From NCBI GenBank assembly GCA_937958105.1, contig CALFXJ010000026.1:42259-106258 (forward strand): DNA of 64,000 nt, given 5' to 3'. Made by a program: the position numbers and the translations under genes. Below, piece after piece: positions 8,664-16,883 of the stretch; within the stretch, counting starts at the first letter, position 1; each line of letters starts with the position of its first letter. Source of the DNA: an uncultured Cellvibrio sp. GTDB lineage: Bacteria; Pseudomonadota; Gammaproteobacteria; Pseudomonadales; Cellvibrionaceae. The notes beneath the pieces were generated by a model. That model did not search any database. It was not told where the DNA came from and worked only from the letters and a program-made list of their open reading frames with translations.

Positions 8664-9515
8664 ATGCAGCTCCTATGCGGCGCCAAGAAACTTGATTTAA
8701 CCAAACCGGTAGTAATGGGAATTCTCAACACCACTCCAGACTCTTTCTCCGATGGTGGCAGTTACTATCGAGATAACCATCTGGCGCTTGACCTGGTTGT
8801 GCAGAAAGGTGCGCAGATGCTGGCGGAGGGGGCGCAGATCCTGGACGTGGGCGGGGAATCGACCCGTCCCGGAGCCCTGCCTGTGTCTGAACAGGAAGAG
8901 CTGGATCGCGTGGTTCCGGTTGTGGAAGCGCTGGTGCGCGAATTGGGCGCTATCGTCTCCGTGGATACCAGTACCGCCAGTGTTATCCGCGAATCCGCCG
9001 CTGCAGGTGCCGGTATTATCAACGATATCCGTGCTCTCCAGCGCGAGGGCGCACTTGCAGCCGCGGTAGCCGCTGGCCTGCCTGTCTGCATCATGCATAT
9101 GCAAGGCGAGCCGCAAAACATGCAGAAACATCCGGTTTATACCGACGTGGTGAAGGAAGTGAAGGATTTTCTGTTAGCCCGCGCAGAAACCTGCCAGGCG
9201 GCAGGCATTCCTGCAGGCCAGATCATTCTTGATCCCGGTTTTGGATTTGGCAAAACGCTGGAACACAATCTTACGCTGCTGGCCCATCTGGTTGAGCTTA
9301 AGCAAACTGGATATCCCCTGTTGGTTGGCCTATCAAGAAAATCGATGCTGGCTTCACTGCTGGGGCGGGACGTTCACGAACGTCTGCCGGGCAGCCTGGC
9401 TTTGGCTCTCGCAGCTGCGGAGCGGGGAGCGGCCATCATTCGCGTACATGATGTGGCAGCCACCGTTGATGTCCTCAACGTAATGGCAGCGGTTAACGAA
9501 ATAAAAAATAACTGA
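8664..9515 (+). CDS. folP: dihydropteroate synthase
   Basis: FolP condenses 6-hydroxymethyl-7,8-dihydropterin pyrophosphate with p-aminobenzoate in folate synthesis; it is the sulfonamide target. The protein (283 residues from this start) shows the signature GILNTTPDSFSDGG, the DVGGESTRPGA loop, DPGFGFGK and the C-terminal RVHDV. An ATG at 8625 is in frame but lies on the ftsH terminator. The ATG at 8664 has a GAGG site 7-8 bases upstream and gives the usual family length, so it is preferred. The order ftsH-folP-glmM is the conserved gammaproteobacterial arrangement. Confidence 0.96.
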   Translation: MQLLCGAKKLDLTKPVVMGILNTTPDSFSDGGSYYRDNHLALDLVVQKGAQMLAEGAQILDVGGESTRPGALPVSEQEELDRVVPVVEALVRELGAIVSVDTSTASVIRESAAAGAGIINDIRALQREGALAAAVAAGLPVCIMHMQGEPQNMQKHPVYTDVVKEVKDFLLARAETCQAAGIPAGQIILDPGFGFGKTLEHNLTLLAHLVELKQTGYPLLVGLSRKSMLASLLGRDVHERLPGSLALALAAAERGAAIIRVHDVAATVDVLNVMAAVNEIKNN

Positions 9516-9594
9516 AAATCAGCGGCGGGATTGCGTAAAATGCTGCCCCAATTATCACGACCTCATTTTCTCAGGTGAACGGAGTCTGGCATCT

Positions 9595-10932
9595 ATGGCG
9601 CGCAAATATTTTGGCACCGACGGCATTCGCGGTCTGGTTGGTGAATTTCCCATTACTCCGGACTTCATGTTGAAGCTGGGATGGGCTGCAGGCTGCGTCC
9701 TGATGGATCGTTTCTCCGGTCCCAACATGATTCTCATCGGAAAAGACACGCGGATTTCCGGCTATATGTTCGAGTCTGCCCTGCAGGCAGGGTTGATCAA
9801 TGCCGGTGTAGACGTGGGTTTGCTCGGTCCTATGCCTACGCCGGGAGTGGCTTACCTGACACGTACTTTTCAGGCGCAAGCCGGCATTGTGATCAGTGCA
9901 TCCCATAACAGCTATGTCGACAATGGCATCAAGTTCTTCAGTGGCAACGGCACCAAGCTGCCCGACGACATCGAGATGCAGATTGAGGAGCAGCTGGAAA
10001 AGCCAATGGTAACAGCCGAGCGGCTGGGTAAGGCGCGGCGTATCACCGATGCGTCGGGACGGTATATTGAATTCTGCAAAGGCACCATGCCTTGGGGTTT
10101 CAGTCTGCAAGGGCTGCAAATTGTTCTCGATTGTGCCCATGGTGCTACCTATAACATCGCCCCAAGCGTGTTCACGGAGCTTGGCGCCAAGGTGGTCCCT
10201 TTATTTGTCGAGCCTAATGGGACTAACATCAATCGCAGTTGTGGCTCCACCAAGCCGGAAGCTTTACAGGAGCGTGTTGTTGAGGTGGGAGCGGATCTGG
10301 GGATTGCCTTTGACGGCGACGGCGACCGCGTAGTTTTTGTCGATCATAAAGGCGAGCTGGTCGACGGTGATGAACTGCTTTACATCATCGCATCCCATCA
10401 GCAGCAATATGGGGGTGGGTGCGACGGTGTTGTCGGTACGCTCATGAGCAATTTTGGTTTTGAGCTGGGTCTCAAAGAGCTGGGGGTGCCTTTTGCCCGC
10501 GCCAAGGTGGGAGACCGGTATGTGATCGAGATGATGCGCGATAAGGGCTGGTCTCTGGGCGGAGAAAACTCCGGTCACATCGTCTGCAGCAATGTAACTA
10601 CCACCGGCGACGGCATTATCTCCGCGCTGCAGGTATTGCTGGCGATTACGACCTTGGGCATCCCTCTTCATAAAGCCAAGAAGGGTATGCAGAAGCTCCC
10701 GCAGACTATGATTAATGTGCACATGGCCAAGCGCATCGACATCAATGCCGACCCGGCGATTCAAGGGGCGGTTGCGAAGGTAGAAGATAAGCTGGCCGGA
10801 ACCGGCAGAGTGTTACTGCGCCCTTCAGGTACAGAGCCGGTAGTACGTGTGATGGTGGAAGGCCAGGATAAGAATCAGGTGAAGGAGTTGGCCCAGGAGC
10901 TGGCATCGGTGGTTGAGTCGGCATTGAATTAA
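9595..10932 (+). CDS. glmM: phosphoglucosamine mutase
   Basis: GlmM converts glucosamine-6-phosphate to glucosamine-1-phosphate for UDP-GlcNAc, peptidoglycan and LPS synthesis. The 445-residue protein starts MARKYFGTDGIRGLVGE, has the phosphoserine active site GIVISASHNSYVDNG near residue 102, the metal-binding loop DGDGDR, the sugar-binding GGENSGHI and the phosphate-binding RPSGTEPVVRVMVE. Length and all active-site loops are normal. It follows folP by about 80 bp and is probably co-transcribed with it. A 7-bp hairpin (10947-10953 with 10961-10967) without a T run lies just downstream. Confidence 0.97.
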   Translation: MARKYFGTDGIRGLVGEFPITPDFMLKLGWAAGCVLMDRFSGPNMILIGKDTRISGYMFESALQAGLINAGVDVGLLGPMPTPGVAYLTRTFQAQAGIVISASHNSYVDNGIKFFSGNGTKLPDDIEMQIEEQLEKPMVTAERLGKARRITDASGRYIEFCKGTMPWGFSLQGLQIVLDCAHGATYNIAPSVFTELGAKVVPLFVEPNGTNINRSCGSTKPEALQERVVEVGADLGIAFDGDGDRVVFVDHKGELVDGDELLYIIASHQQQYGGGCDGVVGTLMSNFGFELGLKELGVPFARAKVGDRYVIEMMRDKGWSLGGENSGHIVCSNVTTTGDGIISALQVLLAITTLGIPLHKAKKGMQKLPQTMINVHMAKRIDINADPAIQGAVAKVEDKLAGTGRVLLRPSGTEPVVRVMVEGQDKNQVKELAQELASVVESALN

Positions 10933-11075
10933 ATTCAATGTCTGGTGGTTTGTATCGGCAACAAACCGAAGGACTCAACCATAAATAATAAAAGTTGGGT
11001 GTGGCTGTTAAAAATGGGATTGTATGTTCAACCCATCTTAGCTACCATTAGCGCCCGCTTTGGGGGAGGTATTGC

Positions 11076-11840
11076 TTGAACAAGGCAAATAACACCAAGC
11101 GTCGCCAGTTGGTGGTAGGCAACTGGAAAATGAACGGTGATCAGCGCACTAACGCTGCATTGCTGGCCAAGGTAATAGAAGGTTGGCAGGGGAAGCACAA
11201 CGCTGAAGTTGTTGTCTGTCCACCCTTTCCTTACTTGCAGCACACACAGGAATTGATTGCATCATCGGCTATAGCGCTGGGTGCTCAAAGTGTGAGTGAA
11301 CATGCAGGGGGAGCATACACGGGTGAGGTATCTGCCCGGATGCTGGCGGAGTGGCAATGCCGCTACGTCATTGTTGGCCACAATGAACGCCGTCGAATGC
11401 AGCAGGAATCAGACGTTCAGGTTGCAGAAAAGTTTATCGCGGTACAGCGCGAACAGTTGATCCCCATCCTGTGTGTAGGGGAGTCGCTTGCGCAACGTGA
11501 AGCTGGCCAGGCGCTGGCGGTGATTCACAGACAGCTGAATGCTGTATTGGACCTGGTCGGATGTGACGCCTTCGAGCGCGCCGTGGTGGCATACGAACCA
11601 GTATGGGCTGTGGGTACAGGCAAGACGGCAACACCACAGCAGGCGCAGGAAGTTCACCGTTATATTCGTGAACAACTGGGTGAGGTTGGACAAAGGGTTC
11701 GTATTCTGTATGGCGGAAGTGTTAAAGCTGACAATGCGGCCCAGCTTTTTGCCATGACAGATATTGATGGAGCTTTGCTAGGTGGAGCTTCATTAAGTGC
11801 AGAAGAGTTTATAAGTATTTGCCGAGCAGCTGATGTGTAA
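11076..11840 (+). CDS. tpiA: triosephosphate isomerase, with GHNERR active-site variant
   Basis: TpiA interconverts dihydroxyacetone phosphate and glyceraldehyde-3-phosphate. The 254-residue protein has the catalytic Lys in GNWKMNG, the electrophile His in VIVGHNERR, the catalytic Glu in VVAYEPVWAVGTGKTATP and the phosphate-binding YGGSVK and GALLGGASL. The position after the catalytic His is Asn (codon AAT), where the family nearly always has Ser (GHSERR). The start is TTG with an excellent GGGGGAGG site; an earlier ATG is not available and the WKMNG motif fixes the frame. It lies between glmM and secG as in pseudomonads. Confidence 0.95.
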   Translation: MNKANNTKRRQLVVGNWKMNGDQRTNAALLAKVIEGWQGKHNAEVVVCPPFPYLQHTQELIASSAIALGAQSVSEHAGGAYTGEVSARMLAEWQCRYVIVGHNERRRMQQESDVQVAEKFIAVQREQLIPILCVGESLAQREAGQALAVIHRQLNAVLDLVGCDAFERAVVAYEPVWAVGTGKTATPQQAQEVHRYIREQLGEVGQRVRILYGGSVKADNAAQLFAMTDIDGALLGGASLSAEEFISICRAADV

Positions 11841-11910
11841 CACCTGTTGGTAATGGAAGAGCCATCAACGTCAGGTGTAGATTTTTCATTCACTGCTCAA
11901 CCAGAGAGCC

Positions 11911-12282
11911 ATGACAATGGAAAAAGTTATTCTTGTTATTCACGTGTTGACAGCGCTGGCGATTATCGGCCTGATTCTGCTGCAACAAGGTAAAGGCGCA
12001 GCAGCTGGTGCGTCTTTCGGAGGCGGTGCCTCACAAACCGTATTTGGTAGCCAAGGCGGCAGCAGCTTTTTTACCCGTGCCACGGCTATCCTGGCCACCG
12101 TTTTCTTTTGCACAAGCTTTGGCTTGGCTATCATTGCAAAAAACAGTACATCAATTGCTGCGGACGGAGTTCCTGTTCCATTTGAAGTTCCGCAGATGCC
12201 GCAATCGGATGTGCCCACTGTTGAAGAAACAGCACCGGCAGCAACCAGCGATATACCTGCTGTACCGGAGTCTGAGGAGTAA
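11911..12282 (+). CDS. secG: preprotein translocase subunit SecG
   Basis: SecG is the small accessory subunit of the SecYEG translocon in the inner membrane. The 123-residue protein has two membrane helices (about 4-23 and 56-76) flanking the conserved cytoplasmic loop LLQQGKGAAAGASFGGGASQTVFGSQG. A Pro/Glu/Ala-rich C-terminal tail follows, as in other SecG proteins. The ATG at 11911 and one at 11917 (MEKVIL) are both usable starts. The gene is directly upstream of the tRNA-Leu gene, and co-transcription of the two is likely. Confidence 0.95.
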   Translation: MTMEKVILVIHVLTALAIIGLILLQQGKGAAAGASFGGGASQTVFGSQGGSSFFTRATAILATVFFCTSFGLAIIAKNSTSIAADGVPVPFEVPQMPQSDVPTVEETAPAATSDIPAVPESEE

Positions 12283-12292
12283 GGTTTAACAA

Positions 12293-12377
12293 GCCCAAGT
12301 GGTGGAATTGGTAGACACGCTACCTTGAGGTGGTAGTGGCGCAAGCTGTGCCGGTTCGAGTCCGGCCTTGGGTACCA
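12293..12377 (+). tRNA. leuU: tRNA-Leu, anticodon GAG
   Basis: An 85-nt cloverleaf with acceptor strands GCCCAAG / CTTGGGT (the first pair is G-U), D-arm TGGTGGAATTGGTAGACAC, anticodon stem TACC/GGTA with GAG at 12327-12329, a long class II variable arm and T-loop GGTTCGAGTCC; CCA is encoded. It reads like E. coli leuU and holds the same place after secG. A terminator follows within 40 bases. Confidence 0.97.
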
Positions 12378-12412
12378 TAAATGTGAGCGGCACATGCCAT
12401 CCTCACTACAAA

Positions 12413-12438
12413 AGAGCCCCGTTCATCGGGGCTTTTTT
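12413..12438 (+). terminator. rho-independent terminator after tRNA-Leu
   Basis: The hairpin AGCCCCG / CGGGGCT with loop TTCAT is followed by six T residues. It ends the secG-tRNA transcript before the DTW-domain gene. Confidence 0.9.
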
Positions 12439-12503
12439 GTGCCTGCCGTTATCTGCTTTTCGCAGTGCAATGTGTTTTAAATCAATGACGTCGGTGGCGT
12501 TCC

Positions 12504-13235
12504 ATGAGTACCTATGAGCAGCTTCGTCAGCGGTGTCTGTCGGAATCTACGCGGGCCTTCAATGCGCGGGGAAAGTCAGTGGTGCGCTGCGAGTCGTGCC
12601 AGCTGGCAAGTTTTGCCTGTCTCTGCCAATGGCGTCCTTGTTCGGCGTCCCGCTGTGATTTTGTCGTGTTGATGCATCGTGATGAAGTGTTCAAGCCTAC
12701 GAATACCGGAAGATTGATCGCCGATGTTTTTCCAGAAAATGTCCATTACTTTTCCTGGAGTCGGACCTCACCGGATTCTGAGCTGCTGCAGTTGATCAGT
12801 GATCGGGGCCGCCAGTGTTTCATTATTTATCCGGCAGCGGCCGGAGGCGCACGCGATGTGTTTTCTGAGATTCCGGCAGTGGGAGATAAGCGTCCGACAT
12901 TTATTCTGCTGGACGGCACCTGGAAGCAAAGCGGCCGGATGTTTCATCTGAGTCGCTGGCTTGAAACGGTTCCGGTGCTGTGTTTGCCGGATACCTTATT
13001 GCGCGGCTACGCGGTGAGAAAGTCGCACCAGGATCATTATCTGTCGACAGTTGAGGCGGCCGCGCTATGTTTGCAGCTTGCGGAAGAGCCGATGCAGGGG
13101 GAGGTTTTGCTGGATTACTTTGCGCTGTTTAATTTGCATTATCTGGCCACACGAGGGTGCTATACACCGGAGGTCGGTGAAGTGCATCATCGGTTGAACC
13201 CTGTCAGCCATCAACAGAATGCTATCGCTGGATAA
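12504..13235 (+). CDS. DTW-domain tRNA-uridine aminocarboxypropyltransferase
   Basis: A 243-residue DTW-domain protein. The family (E. coli TapT/YfiP) adds the acp group from SAM to uridine 47 in several tRNAs. The N-terminus has a cysteine cluster (RCESCQLASFACLCQW) like the zinc-binding start of TapT; the body has HRDEVFKPTNTGRL and the DTW motif FILLDGTWKQSGRM. The start ATG at 12504 gives MSTYEQLRQRC. It stands alone between the tRNA-Leu terminator and the convergent ndh gene. Substrate tRNAs cannot be read from the sequence. Confidence 0.85.
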   Translation: MSTYEQLRQRCLSESTRAFNARGKSVVRCESCQLASFACLCQWRPCSASRCDFVVLMHRDEVFKPTNTGRLIADVFPENVHYFSWSRTSPDSELLQLISDRGRQCFIIYPAAAGGARDVFSEIPAVGDKRPTFILLDGTWKQSGRMFHLSRWLETVPVLCLPDTLLRGYAVRKSHQDHYLSTVEAAALCLQLAEEPMQGEVLLDYFALFNLHYLATRGCYTPEVGEVHHRLNPVSHQQNAIAG

Positions 13236-13270
13236 CGTCCTTGTGCTCCAGTAACGATTGATTGTTGGTG

Positions 13271-14638
13271 TCAGTGTAATTTCAGTCGCGGTCTCAACCA
13301 GCGGTTAATTCGATTGGCAAATATAACCAGCGCAGTTTTTATTACACCATGTATAGCCACCTGATGCATTCGGTAAAGCGATACATAAACAAAGCGAGCC
13401 ACCCGTCCTTCAATAAACAGGCTTCCTTTATTCAGATTCCCCATCAAATTTCCCACGGTGGAATAGTTCGACAAGGAGATCAATGAGCCGTGGTCCTTGT
13501 AAACATAGGTCTGCAGAGGTTTACTGTTAAGCAGAGCTACCAGATTTCTGTAACAGGTGCTCGCCATCTGATGAGCGGCCTGGGCTCGGGGAGGAACACG
13601 TTTGCCGTCCGGCTGGGTGAATTCTGCGCAGTCACCGATGGCAAAGATGTGAGGATCGCGCGTAGTTTGCAGATACTCATTAACGAGCAGCTGGTTGATC
13701 CGGTTGGTTTCCAGTCCACCAATATCTTTCATAAAGTCCGGCACCTTGATGCCCGCCGCCCAGACCAGAAGGTCGGCTTCAATCAGCTCTCCGTCCTTCG
13801 TTTCCAGGCTGCTGCTGGTTGCTTTGGTGATGGTGGTATTCAGCTTGACGTCGACCCCGATACTGATCAGCTCCTTATGCGCGGCAGAGGAAATCCGTTC
13901 GGGCAGGGCAGGAAGAATACGTGGCCCTGCTTCCACCAATGTGACTTTCAGGTGTTCATTGGAAAGTGCATTAAAACCATAGTTATGAAATTCTGCCACG
14001 GCATGATGGAGTTCTGCTGAGAGCTCGACTCCCGTAGCACCGCCGCCGACGATGGCGATGCGCACATCTTCCTGATTGTCTGGCAGGCGCTGGATGCGCA
14101 AAAACGAGTTCAGAAGCTTGTTACGAAAGCGGTGCGCCTGCGACGGGCTGTCAAGGAAGATGCAATGTTCCTTGACGCCGGGTGTGTTGAAGTCATTGGA
14201 CACCGAGCCGAGGGCAAGGATTAGATAGTCGTAATCGATGCGAGTAGATGGCAGGAATTCTTTGCCTTCATCATCTCGCATCGGTGCAAGGACCACCTGT
14301 CGAGTTTCGCGGTCGATACCGGTCATAGTACCGAGGCGGAAATAAAAATAATTGGCAATCGCGTGGCCACGATAGCTCACTGCATCCACCCCTTCATCCA
14401 TGGTGCCTACCGCAACTTCATGAAGTAAGGGCTTCCACAGGTGCGTTGTGTTGCGGTCAATCAGGATAATTTCTGCTTTTTTTCTTTTGCCAAGTTTACG
14501 TCCAAGTTTGGTTGCCAACTCCAATCCGCCAGCACCGCCACCCACAACAACAATTTTGGGTATTCCACTGGTTGTCGCGGAATTGCTGGATGCCCCTTCA
14601 CGCATATAACGGTTGCTTGCAGAATCACTGCTGTCCAC
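13271..14638 (-). CDS. ndh: type II NADH dehydrogenase (NADH:quinone oxidoreductase)
   Basis: NDH-2 is a membrane-peripheral FAD enzyme that passes electrons from NADH to quinone without pumping protons. It has two dinucleotide-binding motifs, VVVGGGAGGLELA near the N-terminus (FAD) and IAIVGGGATGVELSAEL (NADH), the FAD motif FAIGDCAEF, and a C-terminal amphipathic/hydrophobic membrane anchor (ARFVYVSLYRMHQVAIHG). The open frame extends to 14728, but the GTG at 14638 sits behind an AAGAGG site with 8-base spacing and gives a sensible 455-residue protein. The sugar dehydrogenase gene lies about 100 bp further up on the same strand. Confidence 0.9.
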   Translation of the reverse strand: MDSSDSASNRYMREGASSNSATTSGIPKIVVVGGGAGGLELATKLGRKLGKRKKAEIILIDRNTTHLWKPLLHEVAVGTMDEGVDAVSYRGHAIANYFYFRLGTMTGIDRETRQVVLAPMRDDEGKEFLPSTRIDYDYLILALGSVSNDFNTPGVKEHCIFLDSPSQAHRFRNKLLNSFLRIQRLPDNQEDVRIAIVGGGATGVELSAELHHAVAEFHNYGFNALSNEHLKVTLVEAGPRILPALPERISSAAHKELISIGVDVKLNTTITKATSSSLETKDGELIEADLLVWAAGIKVPDFMKDIGGLETNRINQLLVNEYLQTTRDPHIFAIGDCAEFTQPDGKRVPPRAQAAHQMASTCYRNLVALLNSKPLQTYVYKDHGSLISLSNYSTVGNLMGNLNKGSLFIEGRVARFVYVSLYRMHQVAIHGVIKTALVIFANRINRWLRPRLKLH

Positions 14639-14741
14639 GTCGCCTACCTCTTGATGCCGCAAATGAAATAGTAAAACTTCAGGGCGGATAATGTACGAAT
14701 AATGAATGTTCCAAAAGTGCGTCAGCAATGGAAACCAAATG

Positions 14742-15737
14742 TTACCAGTTCAGGCTCACCCAATTTCCACTGGCTGCACTGGCAAAAACCGCGTCAATAA
14801 TCTTCATGTTAGCCAGCGCATCGCTCAACGGGGTTGGCACAGGTTGCTGTTTGAATATGCTTTCTGCGAAGGCATCAGCCATATTGCGATAGTGATCGCA
14901 GGAATCTATGACGAGTTCTTCGCGCTGATCGTTGCGCTTGATCAATACCTTGGCCGAGGTGTCAGCGACGGGGCTGAATGGAACAGGAAGGAACACGCTG
15001 CCGCTTTCGCCACTGGCTTCCATGAATTGCTGTCCTTCGATCTTGGTGGATGCAGTAAAGGTCGCGGTGCCGTCAGCGAACTCCAGGATGCCGGAGACAA
15101 AGCAGTCTACCTCGTAACCCGGATAGGGCATGATGTGTCCGAAAACCCGCAGCGGCTCGCTCTGAAACAAGTAACGGGATAGCGAGATGCTGTAGCAACC
15201 GATGTCCATCAGCGCACCGCCGCCCATATCAGCGTTGTTGCGAATATTTTCCGGTTCACGGTTGTTGTAGGAGAAGTGCGAGTGGATATGGCGGACCTGG
15301 CCAATGCTGCCATTGGTCACCAGCTCCCGGGCTTTATCCCATTGGGGGTGGAAGCGGTACATAAAGGCTTCCATGACCTTCAGGTGCGGGTATCGTTTCG
15401 CCGCATCCAGCAACGGCAATACGTCGGCAGCACTCAGGCCCAGCGGCTTCTCGCACAGCACGTGCTTGCCTGCCTCCAGCGCTTTGATGGACCAGGGCAC
15501 ATGCAGATGATTGGGCAGAGGGTTGTATATCGCATCCACGTCCGGATCTGCCAGCAAGGCTTCGTAACTGCCGTGGGCGCGGGGGATGCCCAGTTCATCT
15601 GCAACCAGCTGTGCACTGGCGGCATCGCGGGAGCAGATGGCGACAACTTCGCCGTGAAGAGACGTTTGAATGGCGGGAATAACCTTGGTGCGTCCGATTT
15701 TGGCCGTGCTGAGCACGCCCCAGCGTAACTTTTGCAT
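14742..15737 (-). CDS. Gfo/Idh/MocA-family oxidoreductase (sugar/diol dehydrogenase)
   Basis: A 331-residue NAD(P)-dependent oxidoreductase. The N-terminal Rossmann fold starts LRWGVLSTAKIGRTKVIPAI, the family catalytic-lysine motif is CEKPLG near residue 95, and the C-terminal alpha/beta domain has MGGGALMDIGCYSISL. It resembles NADP-dependent D-xylose 1-dehydrogenases and dihydrodiol dehydrogenases, so oxidation or reduction of an aldose is the best guess. That is inference from family resemblance only. It reads toward ndh, but the two products have no obvious shared role. Confidence 0.85.
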   Translation of the reverse strand: MQKLRWGVLSTAKIGRTKVIPAIQTSLHGEVVAICSRDAASAQLVADELGIPRAHGSYEALLADPDVDAIYNPLPNHLHVPWSIKALEAGKHVLCEKPLGLSAADVLPLLDAAKRYPHLKVMEAFMYRFHPQWDKARELVTNGSIGQVRHIHSHFSYNNREPENIRNNADMGGGALMDIGCYSISLSRYLFQSEPLRVFGHIMPYPGYEVDCFVSGILEFADGTATFTASTKIEGQQFMEASGESGSVFLPVPFSPVADTSAKVLIKRNDQREELVIDSCDHYRNMADAFAESIFKQQPVPTPLSDALANMKIIDAVFASAASGNWVSLNW

Positions 15738-15851
15738 GTGATCTCACTGATAGAAGCGGGGCCGGATAATCCCGGCCGGAATAGCGGTTACCGAAAGGCT
15801 CGGCGAGATCAGCAAGGTAATTCAGCTGCTGCTATATGTAAAGCGCGGCCG

Positions 15852-16874
15852 TCAGAGCGTGAATGCTTTTAGTACCGTCGGGGTGACACCGGTCCAGCGC
15901 TTAAAGGCGCGCCGCAGGTTATTAGCATCATGGAAGTGGAGGTGGCTGGCGACCTGCTCGTTGCTCCAGCCCTGGCGGTTGATCAGATACAGGGCCAGGC
16001 ATTTACGCACTTGGTCATACTGCGCCTGAAAGTGACTCTGGTGTTTGCCTAATTTACGTTTAAGGGTGGCACTGCTCATCCCGAAAGACGCGGCTACCTG
16101 ATCTAGGCTGGTCGGACGTTGGATGTTGTGGAGCAAGTGGCAGTAGAGGCGTTCCAGGAAACCGCCTTCAAGACCGATCTCTGCCAGTTGCGCATCTGCG
16201 TCCCGTTGGGCCAGGATCACTGCGCTGGGGGATGCATTGATCCAGGGCGTGTGGAGATATTCCCGGGCTATCACCATGGCATCCATATGGCTGTTGAAGG
16301 CGAGATGGTCGCCCAGATGCACCTGATATTGCTCAATATAACGCGGCTGATGATGGGAGAAATAATACCGCCAGGGCAGGCTCTGGCCGCTCAGCCAGCG
16401 GCTCAGCGAAGTGAGTGCCGTGGTAATCATCTCCATCAGAAAAGGCCATTCACTGTTTGCACCACAGGTGTCTTGCCAATAGATGTAAAGAAAATCTGCA
16501 TCATAATGCAGGCGTGGTGCGATTAATGGCGTGAGTAACAGGCGGTAGCGCGTAAGTAATTCCAATGCCTGTTGCAGATCCTTTGCATTCAGGAGCGCAG
16601 AACTGGCGGCACCACAATTACCGGGAAACAGCCGGTGCCCCATTAAAAAACTTGTGTCATCACTTGGCAGCAGGCGGCGGATGTTGGTGAGTAATTGATA
16701 GCATTGCCGTGGTGCAATATGAAGTTTGCCGGCGAGAATGTCTTCATAGAAAAAGCCGGTTCCGCGCAACAATCTATGACTGTCGATACCGCGGGTAAGC
16801 GCCAGGTCGATCAGCACTGCCGGCTGTTGGTGAGCGAGGATGCAAGGTGTATCGCATTCATACCAAGGCTTCAT
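15852..16874 (-). CDS. AraC-family transcriptional regulator (Arabinose_bd/OruR type)
   Basis: A 340-residue regulator. The N-terminal two thirds match the 'arabinose-binding domain of AraC' type seen in OruR-like proteins (GHRLFPGNCGAASSALLNAKDLQQALELL). The C-terminal domain has two helix-turn-helix segments (SLDQVAASFGMSSATLKRKL and WSNEQVASHLHFHDANNLRRAFKRWTG). It starts only 9 bp after the end of the GGDEF-like gene on the same strand, so the two are almost certainly one operon. A signalling pair is therefore likely; the target genes are unknown, and the phosphate genes on the other side of the promoter region are candidates. Confidence 0.88.
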   Translation of the reverse strand: MKPWYECDTPCILAHQQPAVLIDLALTRGIDSHRLLRGTGFFYEDILAGKLHIAPRQCYQLLTNIRRLLPSDDTSFLMGHRLFPGNCGAASSALLNAKDLQQALELLTRYRLLLTPLIAPRLHYDADFLYIYWQDTCGANSEWPFLMEMITTALTSLSRWLSGQSLPWRYYFSHHQPRYIEQYQVHLGDHLAFNSHMDAMVIAREYLHTPWINASPSAVILAQRDADAQLAEIGLEGGFLERLYCHLLHNIQRPTSLDQVAASFGMSSATLKRKLGKHQSHFQAQYDQVRKCLALYLINRQGWSNEQVASHLHFHDANNLRRAFKRWTGVTPTVLKAFTL

Positions 16875-16883
16875 GGGACAGAC

